Source: RGIG5612 sp963599255
GTDB taxonomy: Bacteria > Bacillota > Clostridia > Lachnospirales > Lachnospiraceae
Assembly: GCA_963599255.1 (NCBI GenBank)
Contig: CAVBWS010000005.1
Coordinates: 1-64,000 of the forward strand
Length of the DNA: 64,000 nucleotides
Reading direction: 5' to 3'
Position numbers and translations under genes: made by a program. Numbering within the stretch: position 1 is the first letter of the stretch; each line of letters starts with the position of its first letter. The notes under the pieces are model-generated. The model had not been told where the DNA came from and did no database searches. It saw only the letters and a program-made list of their open reading frames with translations. Below are positions 35,626 to 44,942 of this stretch, piece by piece.

Positions 35626-36816
35626 TTATTTGCAATTAATAATTTCCTGAGGAAAATGATGCATTCTTACTGCGCCATTTTCTGTTACTCTAAAATTATC
35701 CGCACAAGTACACATTGCATACCTGTTTACAGCTGCCGGATGCAACACTATAAACATATCCTTTTCGAGTTTCATCGTTTCACCCGGCATAAAGCCAGGA
35801 CGTTCTATAAGATCATATCCCTGGCCATGAGCAAAAAGTCTCTCTTCACAAGCGAATCCATCGCTCTCAAGAAATTTATTCAATGCATTGAAGATTGCTG
35901 TTGGTTCACCGCCCGGACGCAACATATCCTGACACATTTTCTGTGCATCTACAGCCTTTTTCCATGCTGCCTTCAATTCATCGCTCGCCTCACCCAGTGT
36001 AAAAGTTCTCTGGAGTTCTGCAAAAAATCCTCCAGGACCTGACGATTCTATCAGTACTGAAATATTATCGCCATCTTCAACGGTTCTTCCTTCATATAGC
36101 AGTGGCAGCTGCCCACATACTGTATTCATTGGACTTGAAGATACCGTGAGAAAAAATTGCCCTTCCGCTCCATTTCTAAGACACAAGTCATGAATATCAT
36201 TTCTGATCTCATATTCTTTTCTGCCCGGTTTAATAAAACCTTCGACCTGCTCCATTACTTTATCTTCAAGGTCGCATACTGCCTGGGCTATTTCAAATTC
36301 TTCCTGAGATTTGATAGCCTTGATAAAATCTATTTCGTCTGTTACATCAACAAAATTGCAGTCGCTAAGTTCCTCCACAATCTTATTGTACAGACATGCA
36401 TGTACTCTGCCTAAATTGATCCATCCTATGTTTTTCTTGCCAGTCTTACGTATTTCTTCTGCAATTATCTCTCCATCCACCTCATTTGTGGGTGCAATGG
36501 TTCTGAAATACGCTCTTCCTATGGTCTTTTTTATTCCTCGTCTCATAAATTCCGGAGGCAGCGGTCTGCTGAATCCACTGGAATTTATCATGATCATACC
36601 GTCATCCTTCTGAAAAATAATGGATTCAGGATATCCTGCCTGTACATCACTAAACCATCTTACATATCCGCCCAGATCCTGACCTTCATTCATCATGATC
36701 AGCAGATCCAAGCCCTTTCTGCTCATCATTTCTCTTACAAGCGTCCATCGCCTCTCCAGCTCTTTATCGGATACCGGATAAAGAAACCTACCGCCTAATG
36801 GTGTTCTGTCTAACAT
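35626..36816 (-). CDS. M24-fold protein type A, cluster 2 (metal ligands altered)
   Basis: 396 residues, paralogous to 26202-27395. Ligand positions are E (LIESSGPGGFF), E (AELQRTFTLG), H (HGQGYDLIERPGF), H (IVLHPAAV) and D (CADNFRV), the same E-E-H-H-D set. It is the last gene of cluster 2, whereas the type B partner is the first gene of the same operon. GAGGAAATAAT precedes the ATG. Confidence 0.85.
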   Translation of the reverse strand: MLDRTPLGGRFLYPVSDKELERRWTLVREMMSRKGLDLLIMMNEGQDLGGYVRWFSDVQAGYPESIIFQKDDGMIMINSSGFSRPLPPEFMRRGIKKTIGRAYFRTIAPTNEVDGEIIAEEIRKTGKKNIGWINLGRVHACLYNKIVEELSDCNFVDVTDEIDFIKAIKSQEEFEIAQAVCDLEDKVMEQVEGFIKPGRKEYEIRNDIHDLCLRNGAEGQFFLTVSSSPMNTVCGQLPLLYEGRTVEDGDNISVLIESSGPGGFFAELQRTFTLGEASDELKAAWKKAVDAQKMCQDMLRPGGEPTAIFNALNKFLESDGFACEERLFAHGQGYDLIERPGFMPGETMKLEKDMFIVLHPAAVNRYAMCTCADNFRVTENGAVRMHHFPQEIINCK

Positions 36817-36840
36817 ATTATTTCCTCATCTTTCTGGATG

Positions 36841-37854
36841 TCACATACCGGCTGACATACCATTAATCTGTTTTTTGCTTTTCTTTGTAATAAAATATTG
36901 GCGAATGCGCTCTTGATTTGATGAATATGCAATAATAATGAATAAGAAAATTCCGTTAGCAACCGTCTGCAGTGTCGAAGTAATACCAATTGACATAAGC
37001 CCTGCTGCCAGCATTTTAACCGTGAGCGAACCAATATATATACCGATTGTGATATTTGAGTATTTGGATATGAACATACCTATAAATACGGGTAGCATTG
37101 CTTCAAACACAGTATTAGCCGTTCCCATATCTACACTTACTTCTACGGCACCCCTAAATGATGTGTATACTACTGCTGCAACACCTGCAAAAATGCCACA
37201 CATTAAATAACTGAACATAATGTCCCTGTTTTCACTTATTCCAAGGCTTTTTGCTACAGGTGTATTGTTAGCCATCGACCTATTGTTATAACCAAACCTT
37301 GTAAAGGTATAAATGATAAAATGTATTGCAGCAAATACAATTGCTATAATAAAAATCCATGGTGACTGACCCAGCATTGTCATGTTTGATCCAACCTTAA
37401 TATGAGCTCCATGTCCGCCCCATACTATAGTCTCTGCCGTTTCATATACCATCAGCAGACCGAAGCTTGTTACCAGGGTCGGTGCGCCGATTCCTATCTG
37501 AACTACACCATTGAATAATCCGAACAGGATTCCAAAGATCAGGCAAAACAAGAGCATGCCCCATGGGCCCCATCCAATATCCTGTGAAATATTGGCACCT
37601 ACTATGCCGCCGAGTATTACCATTGAGCCAACAGAGAAATCCCATCTCTTATTAAGCATATTAAACGACATAGCCCAACCTACTAAGGCATTCAATACAG
37701 ACTGCTGTAATATGATATTCATACTTCCCCATGTGCCAAAAGCACTTCCCGTTGTTACCTTCGCCAATATGAAGAAAATGATATAGACTATCGCCGGTAT
37801 AGCTATGGTTTTTAATATATTTAATAAAACGCCTGTTATTCCTTTGGATTTCAT
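36841..37854 (-). CDS. RbsC-type permease, cluster 2 (second permease)
   Basis: A 337-residue polytopic BPD_transp_2 permease, paralogous to 29643-30662. Together with 39031-40011 it probably forms a heterodimeric channel. It ends in a basic tail (ITKKSKKQINGM). GAAAGGAA precedes the ATG. Confidence 0.86.
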   Translation of the reverse strand: MKSKGITGVLLNILKTIAIPAIVYIIFFILAKVTTGSAFGTWGSMNIILQQSVLNALVGWAMSFNMLNKRWDFSVGSMVILGGIVGANISQDIGWGPWGMLLFCLIFGILFGLFNGVVQIGIGAPTLVTSFGLLMVYETAETIVWGGHGAHIKVGSNMTMLGQSPWIFIIAIVFAAIHFIIYTFTRFGYNNRSMANNTPVAKSLGISENRDIMFSYLMCGIFAGVAAVVYTSFRGAVEVSVDMGTANTVFEAMLPVFIGMFISKYSNITIGIYIGSLTVKMLAAGLMSIGITSTLQTVANGIFLFIIIAYSSNQERIRQYFITKKSKKQINGMSAGM

Positions 37855-37874
37855 AAGAATTTCCTTTCATCTGT

Positions 37875-37904
37875 ATTCTCACCAGACAAAAGTCCGGTGA
37901 GAAT
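37875..37904 (-). other. intercistronic hairpin after cluster 2 binding-protein gene
   Basis: ATTCTCACCAGAC (37875-37887) pairs with GTCCGGTGAGAAT (37892-37904) with one mismatch and a 4-base loop. It lies directly after the binding-protein stop, the same place as the hairpins at 13150 and 46799. Confidence 0.7.
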
Positions 37905-37915
37905 ACAATATATGA

Positions 37916-38992
37916 TTATTTCTGTGCCAGATATTCGAGCGTATATCCATCCATGAATTCTACAAAACTGTCATAAGTTGCATTCGGATTGAAAGCTGCC
38001 AGGTTTTCTTTAATCTGGTCAATGGTATAAGGATTTGACTCCATTGCACCTGCAACATATGTCAGGTAATCATCTGCATTAGATACATAGATTGTCTCAA
38101 GCGAATAATTGCATTTGCCCTCTTTCAGCATCTGATGACCTGTCATTGCATTGTACAGATTAATAAATGCAAATATTGCATTTACAGGTGTACCTACACC
38201 AAGAACTGCCAGAGCACCAGTTTCAAATAAATCTTCAGCACCTGCTTCTTCACGGAATCCTGCAAATTTCATTGTATCTTGCTTACCAGCTGAAATAATA
38301 GGCTGCATACATTCTTCGATACCGCCTGCCAGAGCAATGATCGCATCAAGATCCGGATACTGAGCAACAATATTCTGTGCTGATTCTGTTAAGTTGTAAG
38401 CAAGTCCTTCTACAACAAGTTCAATGCCTGTCTCCTCAACACCTTCCTTAACGCCTTCATAACGTCCGTCATGCATGTCTGATGTTCCCATTGGCAGAGA
38501 AATTAAGCCCAGCTTCTGTACGCCATACTGTTCAGCAAGTACATGAACCATTCCTCGTGTCGATGCAGCGTCATCATTTCCTACTGCACCTGCGTAATAC
38601 GGAGAATCTTTAACCTGTTCATAAACATCTTCCTTAAGAACTGAACCACATATTGCATAATAAATCTCATGCTGTTCACAGAATTCAACTTCATTAAGAG
38701 TATTGAATGTCGGCATTGAAATAATGCCCTTCACTCCTGCTGCAGCAAAATTCTCCATTGCCTCGTTCATTTCTTCAGTTTCCTGAGCAGCTGCATAGTT
38801 AAATTCTATATTTAACTCTTCTCCAATAGCATCAAGATACTGCTTAACAGTCAATCCGTAGCCATTTTCTGTAAATGTCAGAACAACACCTACTTTCATC
38901 GGTTCCTGTGTTTCCCCTGCGAATACTGTTATTGAGCCTAATAGCATAATTACAGACATTACAATCGCAAAAATTCTTGAAATCTTTCTCAT
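37916..38992 (-). CDS. substrate-binding protein, cluster 2 importer
   Basis: A 358-residue Peripla_BP_4-type receptor. The signal peptide ends near VFA-GETQ and there is no lipobox Cys. The mature N-terminus is MKVGVVLTFTENGYGL. Only distantly similar to the cluster 1 receptor, so the two importers probably take related but different ligands. Confidence 0.85.
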   Translation of the reverse strand: MRKISRIFAIVMSVIMLLGSITVFAGETQEPMKVGVVLTFTENGYGLTVKQYLDAIGEELNIEFNYAAAQETEEMNEAMENFAAAGVKGIISMPTFNTLNEVEFCEQHEIYYAICGSVLKEDVYEQVKDSPYYAGAVGNDDAASTRGMVHVLAEQYGVQKLGLISLPMGTSDMHDGRYEGVKEGVEETGIELVVEGLAYNLTESAQNIVAQYPDLDAIIALAGGIEECMQPIISAGKQDTMKFAGFREEAGAEDLFETGALAVLGVGTPVNAIFAFINLYNAMTGHQMLKEGKCNYSLETIYVSNADDYLTYVAGAMESNPYTIDQIKENLAAFNPNATYDSFVEFMDGYTLEYLAQK

Positions 38993-39030
38993 AAATACCT
39001 TTCCTTTCTGTTGAATATTTTGTTTTTTAT

Positions 39031-40011
39031 CTAAACAGCGGATTTGTTTCTGCTGCCTAAACCAATTTTCTTGACGAGCCCTGAAAATGACTCTGAACTT
39101 CCTCTATAATTAACAAATACTACTATCAGGAATACTATGCCTTTGATACCCTCAGTCATAAGATCATCCATTCCCAGAATTACCAATCCATTTCCTATAA
39201 TAGTAAGTATAAGCGGACCGCATATTGCGCTTACTATATTGCTTCTGTATCCACCCTTTGGCGGAAGTCCGCCCAACATCAGAGCTACGATAACTTCCAA
39301 TTGCAGACCATTAGCAAATCCCGTTGACATGCGTCCAGTTCTGCACAACAAGAAGAATGCAGCAATTCCAACGCATATTCCACTTATCATATAAGCTAAT
39401 ATTCTGTATTTTTTAACATTGATACCTGACTGTTCAGCCGCGATTGAATTCTCACCTATAGCCTTATTGTATCTTCCGATTAATGATTTACTGAGCAGCA
39501 AGGCTGTAATTATCAGTACAACTATCAGAACAATTATTTTTACTGACCAGGACTTGAATGCGCTTACATCAGCTGAAAGCGTAACCGCATTGGTTGCAAT
39601 TACAGCCATCACAATGCCCCTGCAGACGTTCATCATACATATCGAAGAAATAAATGCCGGTACTCCAAATACTACCGTAAGAGTTCCTGTTACCATGGAG
39701 CAAAGCATTCCAACCAATACGCAGACAATTCCGCATAAAATTACTGGCAGTCCAGCCTGCATAAGCAGTCCTGCAATTAATCCGGCAAATGCCATTACTG
39801 AAGCACAGGAAAAATCTATTCCACCATGTGCAAATACGAATATAAGTCCCATTGCCAGCAATGCCAACGAATATGACTGATTCAGCAATGTCTGCAGATT
39901 ATTAGCGGTATAAATTTTTCCACCCGTAACTATTCCAAAAACAACAACCACAAGAATCAGACCTATAATAGGAGTTACTATATTTCTGTTTTTCTTAATA
40001 ATTTCTTTCAT
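39031..40011 (-). CDS. RbsC-type permease, cluster 2 (first permease)
   Basis: 326 residues, about nine hydrophobic segments, with the coupling segment ENSIAAEQSGINVKKYRI. Paralogous to 31906-32838. CAGGAGC precedes the ATG, and the gene is 13 bases after the ATPase stop. Confidence 0.86.
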   Translation of the reverse strand: MKEIIKKNRNIVTPIIGLILVVVVFGIVTGGKIYTANNLQTLLNQSYSLALLAMGLIFVFAHGGIDFSCASVMAFAGLIAGLLMQAGLPVILCGIVCVLVGMLCSMVTGTLTVVFGVPAFISSICMMNVCRGIVMAVIATNAVTLSADVSAFKSWSVKIIVLIVVLIITALLLSKSLIGRYNKAIGENSIAAEQSGINVKKYRILAYMISGICVGIAAFFLLCRTGRMSTGFANGLQLEVIVALMLGGLPPKGGYRSNIVSAICGPLILTIIGNGLVILGMDDLMTEGIKGIVFLIVVFVNYRGSSESFSGLVKKIGLGSRNKSAV

Positions 40012-40024
40012 CTGTCTGCTCCTG

Positions 40025-41539
40025 TTAAATCATATATTGGATTATATCCTGTTCTGTAATCTTGCCATTTCTTTCAAATTCCTTGGTGATCCGTCCATCT
40101 TTCATAACCAAAAGTCTGTCGCTCATTCCTATCAATTCTGCCATCTCCTCAGATATCATTATGATCGACTTGCCCTGATTTTTCAGCTCTTCGATCAAGC
40201 TGTACATTGCACTCTTTACGCCAATATCAACGCCTCTTGTTGGACAGTCAAGAATTAACACATCTGCTCCGGTCGCAAGCCATTTTCCAAATACGACCTT
40301 CTGTTTATTTCCCCCTGACAGACTGTTTACATTAGCATTCATACTGCTGCATTTTATACTGAGTCGTTTTATCTCCTCCTCAACCATAGGGTTTTCCTTC
40401 TTAGATGAAACAAATCCGCCCTTGCTGATTTTCTTAAGAGACGCAAGTGTTATATTGTTTTTTATCGTTGTTGTTAAAAGAAGTGCTTCAACATCCCTGT
40501 TTTTGGATACATACCCTATTCCATGCTTCACTGAGCCCCATGGATTTTCTATTATGTAGTCACCTGTTGATTCCTTAAGCTTAACATTTCCCTTTATAGG
40601 TCTGTCTATTCCATACAAAATTCTGCCTAATTCATGCATTCCGCTCTCGGTTAAGCCTCCTATTCCCAGGATTTCCCCTTTGTGAAGCTTAAGGCTTATA
40701 CCATTAAGGACTTTTTCTGTCATAATATCCGACACTTCCAGAACCACAGTATCACTTACAGTGCCATTAGTATCTTCTCTGTAATAACTGCCTGACATAT
40801 CGCGTCCAACCATCATGTTCTTAATTGCTATGCCAGTCATTTCTTCTTTCTCTAATCTGCCTATTTTAATGCCGTCTCTGAGAACAACAACGCTGTCACA
40901 ATGAGCCAGTATTTCATCTATATCATGAGATATAATTATGACAGCCTTGCCCTCATCACGCATTTTATGCATATTTGAATAAATTATGTCTCGTCCATAC
41001 GCAGAAAGTGCTGTTGTAGTTTCGTCAACAATCATCAGATCAGGATCATCATCCAATGCCCTTGCTATTTCGACAATCTTCTTATCCTCCTGACTCAAAA
41101 CATTAATTGAATCACGGGCATTCATGCTGCTAATGCCCACTTTTTTCAGAGCTTTCTGAGCCGACTCATTCATTGCCTTTTTATTGACAAACGGTCCTTT
41201 CATAAAAAATTTTTCTTTGCCTGCATAAATATTGTCTGTAATCGAAATATTAGGTATGGTTCCTGCCTCCTGCACGATCATGGCCACACCTTTTTTCTGA
41301 CCATCTATCGGATCCGCTGGTTGGTACGGCTGACCTTTTTTATACATTGCTCCGCTGGTCGGCGGTTGAATTCCTGCAATAATAGAACTCAGTGTTGACT
41401 TACCTGATCCATTTTCACCTATCAAGCCACATATCTCGCCACCGTAAAACTCTATTGATACGTCTGTCAGCGCCTTAGTTGGTCCAAATTCTTTACATAT
41501 ATTCTCGACCTTTAGAATAACTTCCTTCATAATCGGCAC
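40025..41539 (-). CDS. RbsA-type double ATPase with one degenerate site, cluster 2
   Basis: 504 residues. Domain 1: Walker A GENGSGKST and Walker B IVDETTTALS, with altered signature (VLSQEDKKIVEIA). Domain 2: no P-loop (GLTESGMHELG), intact LSGGNKQKV, and Cys for Glu in LILDCPTRGVD. The asymmetry equals that of the cluster 1 ATPase. The start could be a GTG at 41539 or the ATG three codons later. It starts three bases after the type B M24 stop. Confidence 0.9.
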   Translation of the reverse strand: MPIMKEVILKVENICKEFGPTKALTDVSIEFYGGEICGLIGENGSGKSTLSSIIAGIQPPTSGAMYKKGQPYQPADPIDGQKKGVAMIVQEAGTIPNISITDNIYAGKEKFFMKGPFVNKKAMNESAQKALKKVGISSMNARDSINVLSQEDKKIVEIARALDDDPDLMIVDETTTALSAYGRDIIYSNMHKMRDEGKAVIIISHDIDEILAHCDSVVVLRDGIKIGRLEKEEMTGIAIKNMMVGRDMSGSYYREDTNGTVSDTVVLEVSDIMTEKVLNGISLKLHKGEILGIGGLTESGMHELGRILYGIDRPIKGNVKLKESTGDYIIENPWGSVKHGIGYVSKNRDVEALLLTTTIKNNITLASLKKISKGGFVSSKKENPMVEEEIKRLSIKCSSMNANVNSLSGGNKQKVVFGKWLATGADVLILDCPTRGVDIGVKSAMYSLIEELKNQGKSIIMISEEMAELIGMSDRLLVMKDGRITKEFERNGKITEQDIIQYMI

Positions 41540-41542
41540 TTT

Positions 41543-42703
41543 TTACCTTTCTACTATATAGATTTCATTGCTTGTTTTATTAAGGCTTTTTACTCCATCT
41601 TTCGTCACCAGGAACATTGTTCCCGGTCCGAATATTCCCGGTTTTCCTTCTTCCCATCCCGGCATTGCTGCTCCTGGATGAAGTACGAACAACATTCCAT
41701 CCTGCAGGATAAAATCTCTGTTACATGAGAAGGTTGCTTCATCCATCTCATAACCGCTTAAATGCCCACACGGTCCTGTAATAAAGTCTTTCCTTCCTGA
41801 CAAGAATCCCTTCTGTTCAATATAATCATCAATCGCATTAACCAGATCCTTTGTATTTGTGCCAGGCTTAACCATCTTGACAGAGGTCCAGATAGCCTCA
41901 TCAACAGCATTGAACATATCTATATATTCCTGTTCCGGTTCTCCGAACGAATATATTGCTATCTTCTGAAGCCAGCAGCCTCTGAAACATACGGTTATCT
42001 CTACTACCATCTTATCACCCTTTTTAATAGGCACAGGCAAATGGTCCGACGGTATCGCTGGGGCACTGATATCTGTCCTGTCAGCATTCAGCAATATAAG
42101 CGAATCTTCTGCTCCCCTGCTCAGCATCATGTTTTGCAGGATCGCTTTTACTTCCATCTCATACATGCCCGTATGTAATAATTCAGGAAGTTCTCTGACA
42201 CATGTATCTACAATATCAATAGCTTCTTCTATGATATTCAGATATCCGCCGCCTTTTATACGTCTTTGCTGTCTGAACTTATCTGAAATATCAACTATAT
42301 CAACAAAATCCAGAACCTTACTGAAGGCCTCATATAATCCGAGTGGCATGGCTTCGGTATTAAATCCTACTCTTTTTCCATCCATTCCTTTTTCATGAAA
42401 TGCCTTAATAACATTCGGTATTGTCATTAATGCATATTCTTTTATCCAATAATTATCAATATTCTTTTTTACAGGAGTCAGAATATATTCTCTTCCTTCG
42501 TTTCCCTGAAAAAATATTGCGGTGCCATGTCGGGGAATCAATCCGAATACTCCCCATCCTACTGCAAACTCTCCGTTTACATATTTCATTGCAGCATCTC
42601 CGGATACAAACAGTCCTTCTAACTGCTGCTCTTCCATAAGAGCATAGAGCTTCTCATAATTAGATTTCTTATCCTGTTCCGTTAATAGTTTTTCCTTGAT
42701 CAT
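41543..42703 (-). CDS. M24-fold protein type B, cluster 2 (metal site lost)
   Basis: 386 residues when started at the ATG at 42703 after CAGGGA, which matches the 384 residues of its paralog; a frame to 42784 is longer but has no ribosome binding site. Ligand positions are E (VVEITVCFRG), Q/K (LQKIAIYSFG), H (GHLSGYEMDEATF), H (FVLHPGAA) and FGPGTMFLV at the last site. It is the first gene of cluster 2, transcribed away from LysR 42900. Confidence 0.83.
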   Translation of the reverse strand: MIKEKLLTEQDKKSNYEKLYALMEEQQLEGLFVSGDAAMKYVNGEFAVGWGVFGLIPRHGTAIFFQGNEGREYILTPVKKNIDNYWIKEYALMTIPNVIKAFHEKGMDGKRVGFNTEAMPLGLYEAFSKVLDFVDIVDISDKFRQQRRIKGGGYLNIIEEAIDIVDTCVRELPELLHTGMYEMEVKAILQNMMLSRGAEDSLILLNADRTDISAPAIPSDHLPVPIKKGDKMVVEITVCFRGCWLQKIAIYSFGEPEQEYIDMFNAVDEAIWTSVKMVKPGTNTKDLVNAIDDYIEQKGFLSGRKDFITGPCGHLSGYEMDEATFSCNRDFILQDGMLFVLHPGAAMPGWEEGKPGIFGPGTMFLVTKDGVKSLNKTSNEIYIVER

Positions 42704-42804
42704 CTCTGTTCCCTGCCTTCCGCGATCATCTTGCGAGTTAGTATCTCTTATGTACTGTCTACATTTTTGCACATATTTTTTCATGTGTACAATTCAAAAA
42801 AATA

Positions 42805-42837
42805 TTTAAGCATGAATTTTTTCTATTCATGTTTAAA
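42805..42837. promoter_or_regulatory. palindrome between cluster 2 and its LysR gene
   Basis: TTTAAGCATGAA (42805-42816) and TTCATGTTTAAA (42826-42837) form a 12-bp inverted repeat with one mismatch in the 196-base divergent gap. A likely LysR operator. Confidence 0.5.
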
Positions 42838-42899
42838 ACCAATATGCTATAATTTGCTAGGTGGTTACGAGGTATTACTGTATCTTTCGGGGGAAAATT

Positions 42900-43844
42900 A
42901 TGAATCTGACACATTTAAAATATTTTATATCTATTGCTGATACGCTTTCATTTACCGAATCATCTAAGAGGCTATTTGTTTCTCAGCCTACACTTTCTCA
43001 TGGTATAAACTCACTGGAAACAGAATTAGAAACGAAGCTCTTTATCAGAAGGCATCACTCTCTCGAACTTAGTCCCGCCGGAGAGAAGCTTTATATAATC
43101 GCTTCACAGATAATAGAATTGGTTAATAAGGCATATGATGAAGTAAAACCTGCACTTGATCCTGACAGTGCATCACTTCGCATAGGATTTATGACAGATC
43201 TTCTTCCCATGTGTTTCACAACAATGCTGTCTCCTTTTTTGTTATCCAACCCAACTATCAAATCCCACTTAGATCAAAATTATGTCGTTGAGCTTCATAC
43301 CAAACTGGAGGAAGAAAAATTAGATATTATTATCACACGGGAATCATCACTGATGGATATTCCAGTGCCCAATAGTGCAACCATTATGCTGTTGGAAGAT
43401 GAATTCTGCCTCGCTGTTCCTATAAACCATCCTGCCGCAAAATTTGACGAATTAGACGACCTGTCCATATTTAAGGATGATTTCTTCGTGGCGATGAACC
43501 CGGAGTATACATCTCCTCTCACAGACAAGCTGATACGAATATGCCGTAACAGAAACTACCAGCCTAAGTTCCTTACCACTGAGTCTATGCTGGATATAGT
43601 ACTCGCACAGGTATCTACCGGTGTAGGCATTACGATTACACCTAGATCATATCTGGCATTTAAGAATTATCCTAATATAAAAATTATCAATCTATCCCCA
43701 GGCGATGATATCATAAACAATATTGTTGCATGTTACCTGAAAGGCAATCGCAGTCCATCGCTTAAACTCTACAAAGATTTTCTCAAGCAGAGCAGAAAGG
43801 AACATCTGATAAGAGTTGAAAATCAAACAGCATCTGTCAAGTAA
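42900..43844 (+). CDS. LysR-family regulator, cluster 2
   Basis: 314 residues from the ATG at 42900, which follows CGGGGG; an upstream start at 42861 has no such site. N-terminal winged helix MNLTHLKYFISIADTLSF with SQPTLSHGINSLE. Divergent from the cluster 2 operon and probably its regulator. Confidence 0.92.
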   Translation: MNLTHLKYFISIADTLSFTESSKRLFVSQPTLSHGINSLETELETKLFIRRHHSLELSPAGEKLYIIASQIIELVNKAYDEVKPALDPDSASLRIGFMTDLLPMCFTTMLSPFLLSNPTIKSHLDQNYVVELHTKLEEEKLDIIITRESSLMDIPVPNSATIMLLEDEFCLAVPINHPAAKFDELDDLSIFKDDFFVAMNPEYTSPLTDKLIRICRNRNYQPKFLTTESMLDIVLAQVSTGVGITITPRSYLAFKNYPNIKIINLSPGDDIINNIVACYLKGNRSPSLKLYKDFLKQSRKEHLIRVENQTASVK

Positions 43845-43855
43845 ACCAATATGAC

Positions 43856-43905
43856 AAAAATGAGGCTCCATCACTGATCAAATTCCAGTGCAGCAGCCTC
43901 ATTTT
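43856..43905 (+). terminator. intrinsic terminator after LysR, cluster 2
   Basis: AAAAATGAGGCT (43856-43867) pairs with AGCCTCATTTTT (43894-43905) and the T-run continues, a textbook terminator for the plus strand. It also lies just after the hydroxyacid dehydrogenase stop on the minus strand. Confidence 0.85.
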
Positions 43906-43945
43906 TTTTAGGGAGAGTGTTCTTATTATGTTGAAAAAGCTATTC

Positions 43946-44929
43946 TTAATATTTATTTGCCATGTTAATCTCGTTGATCAACGCATCTCCTTGCTCAAAC
44001 CTCTTAAGATTTTCACAGAACTGCTCCACTGCCCTGTCGATATATTTTGTACTGTCAGCTGCGCAGTGAGGAGTGATTATAACATTAGGCATATCCCATA
44101 AAGGATTATCTGAATTCAACGGTTCCGGGTCTACAGCATCTAATGCCGCCCCTGCGATGATTCCATTTTGAAGTGCATATATAAGATCATCTGTCTTAAC
44201 CACTGCACCTCTGGCAATGTTAATAAGCACCGCATCTGACTTCATTGATCTTAATTCTTCAATTCCTATCAATCCTCTTGTTGCATCTGTAAGAGGTGTA
44301 AGAATTACAATGAAATCTGCCACCGACAAGGCCTTTTTCAGGTCTGTGTCTGGTATCACCTCATCGTAATTATCCAGTGGCGTAACCGTCCTTTTGACTC
44401 CGATCACCTTCATTCCGATAGCCTTAGACAGCCTCGCAACTTCAGACCCGATCGCTCCTGCCCCTACTATAGTGACCGTAAGACCTTCTGCATCCCTGAA
44501 CGGCGTGTCGACCTTTTTGGACCATAAGTGCGCCTCTTGCCTTCTCTGAAGTTCCTGTGAATGTCTCAGAAAACTTATCATATACCCAATAGTTGTCAGT
44601 CCCATTGTTTTTCCGTGGATTCCCTTTGCATTGGTCAGCTTGACAGGAAGATCTGAAATGGAAGAATCCATGATCGGATTAACTCCGGCTGAAAATGAAT
44701 TAATCCATTTTAATTTTTTTGAATCAGCGCAGTACCTGACCGGCATCTCACCAGATCCGCCCCAGATAAACAGGACTTCTCCATCATATCCCTTTTCAAG
44801 AGCTTCCTGTTCATTTCTGCACCAGAAAACATTGCCGGAAATACAATTTTTGATCTTTTCAATATGACTCTCATTAACGACCATCGGAACCAAATCCGAA
44901 TCCTTAAACATTACTACTACATCTGCCAT
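43946..44929 (-). CDS. D-2-hydroxyacid dehydrogenase, cluster 3
   Basis: 327 residues, close paralog of 25129-26112. Rossmann motif VGAGAIGSEVARL, catalytic Arg in IARGAVV, Glu in VDPEPL, His in TPHCAAD. It is the last gene of the TRAP operon, as its paralog is the last gene of ABC cluster 1. GGAGGGG precedes the ATG. Confidence 0.88.
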   Translation of the reverse strand: MADVVVMFKDSDLVPMVVNESHIEKIKNCISGNVFWCRNEQEALEKGYDGEVLFIWGGSGEMPVRYCADSKKLKWINSFSAGVNPIMDSSISDLPVKLTNAKGIHGKTMGLTTIGYMISFLRHSQELQRRQEAHLWSKKVDTPFRDAEGLTVTIVGAGAIGSEVARLSKAIGMKVIGVKRTVTPLDNYDEVIPDTDLKKALSVADFIVILTPLTDATRGLIGIEELRSMKSDAVLINIARGAVVKTDDLIYALQNGIIAGAALDAVDPEPLNSDNPLWDMPNVIITPHCAADSTKYIDRAVEQFCENLKRFEQGDALINEINMANKY

Positions 44930-44942
44930 GTTATCCCCTCCG

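Noticed and set aside
40025..41539. Pseudogene status for the cluster 2 (and cluster 1) ATPase because of missing catalytic residues
   Set aside because: The losses are complementary and identical in both paralogs, the frames are full length, and one composite ATP site remains intact, so they are probably functional.
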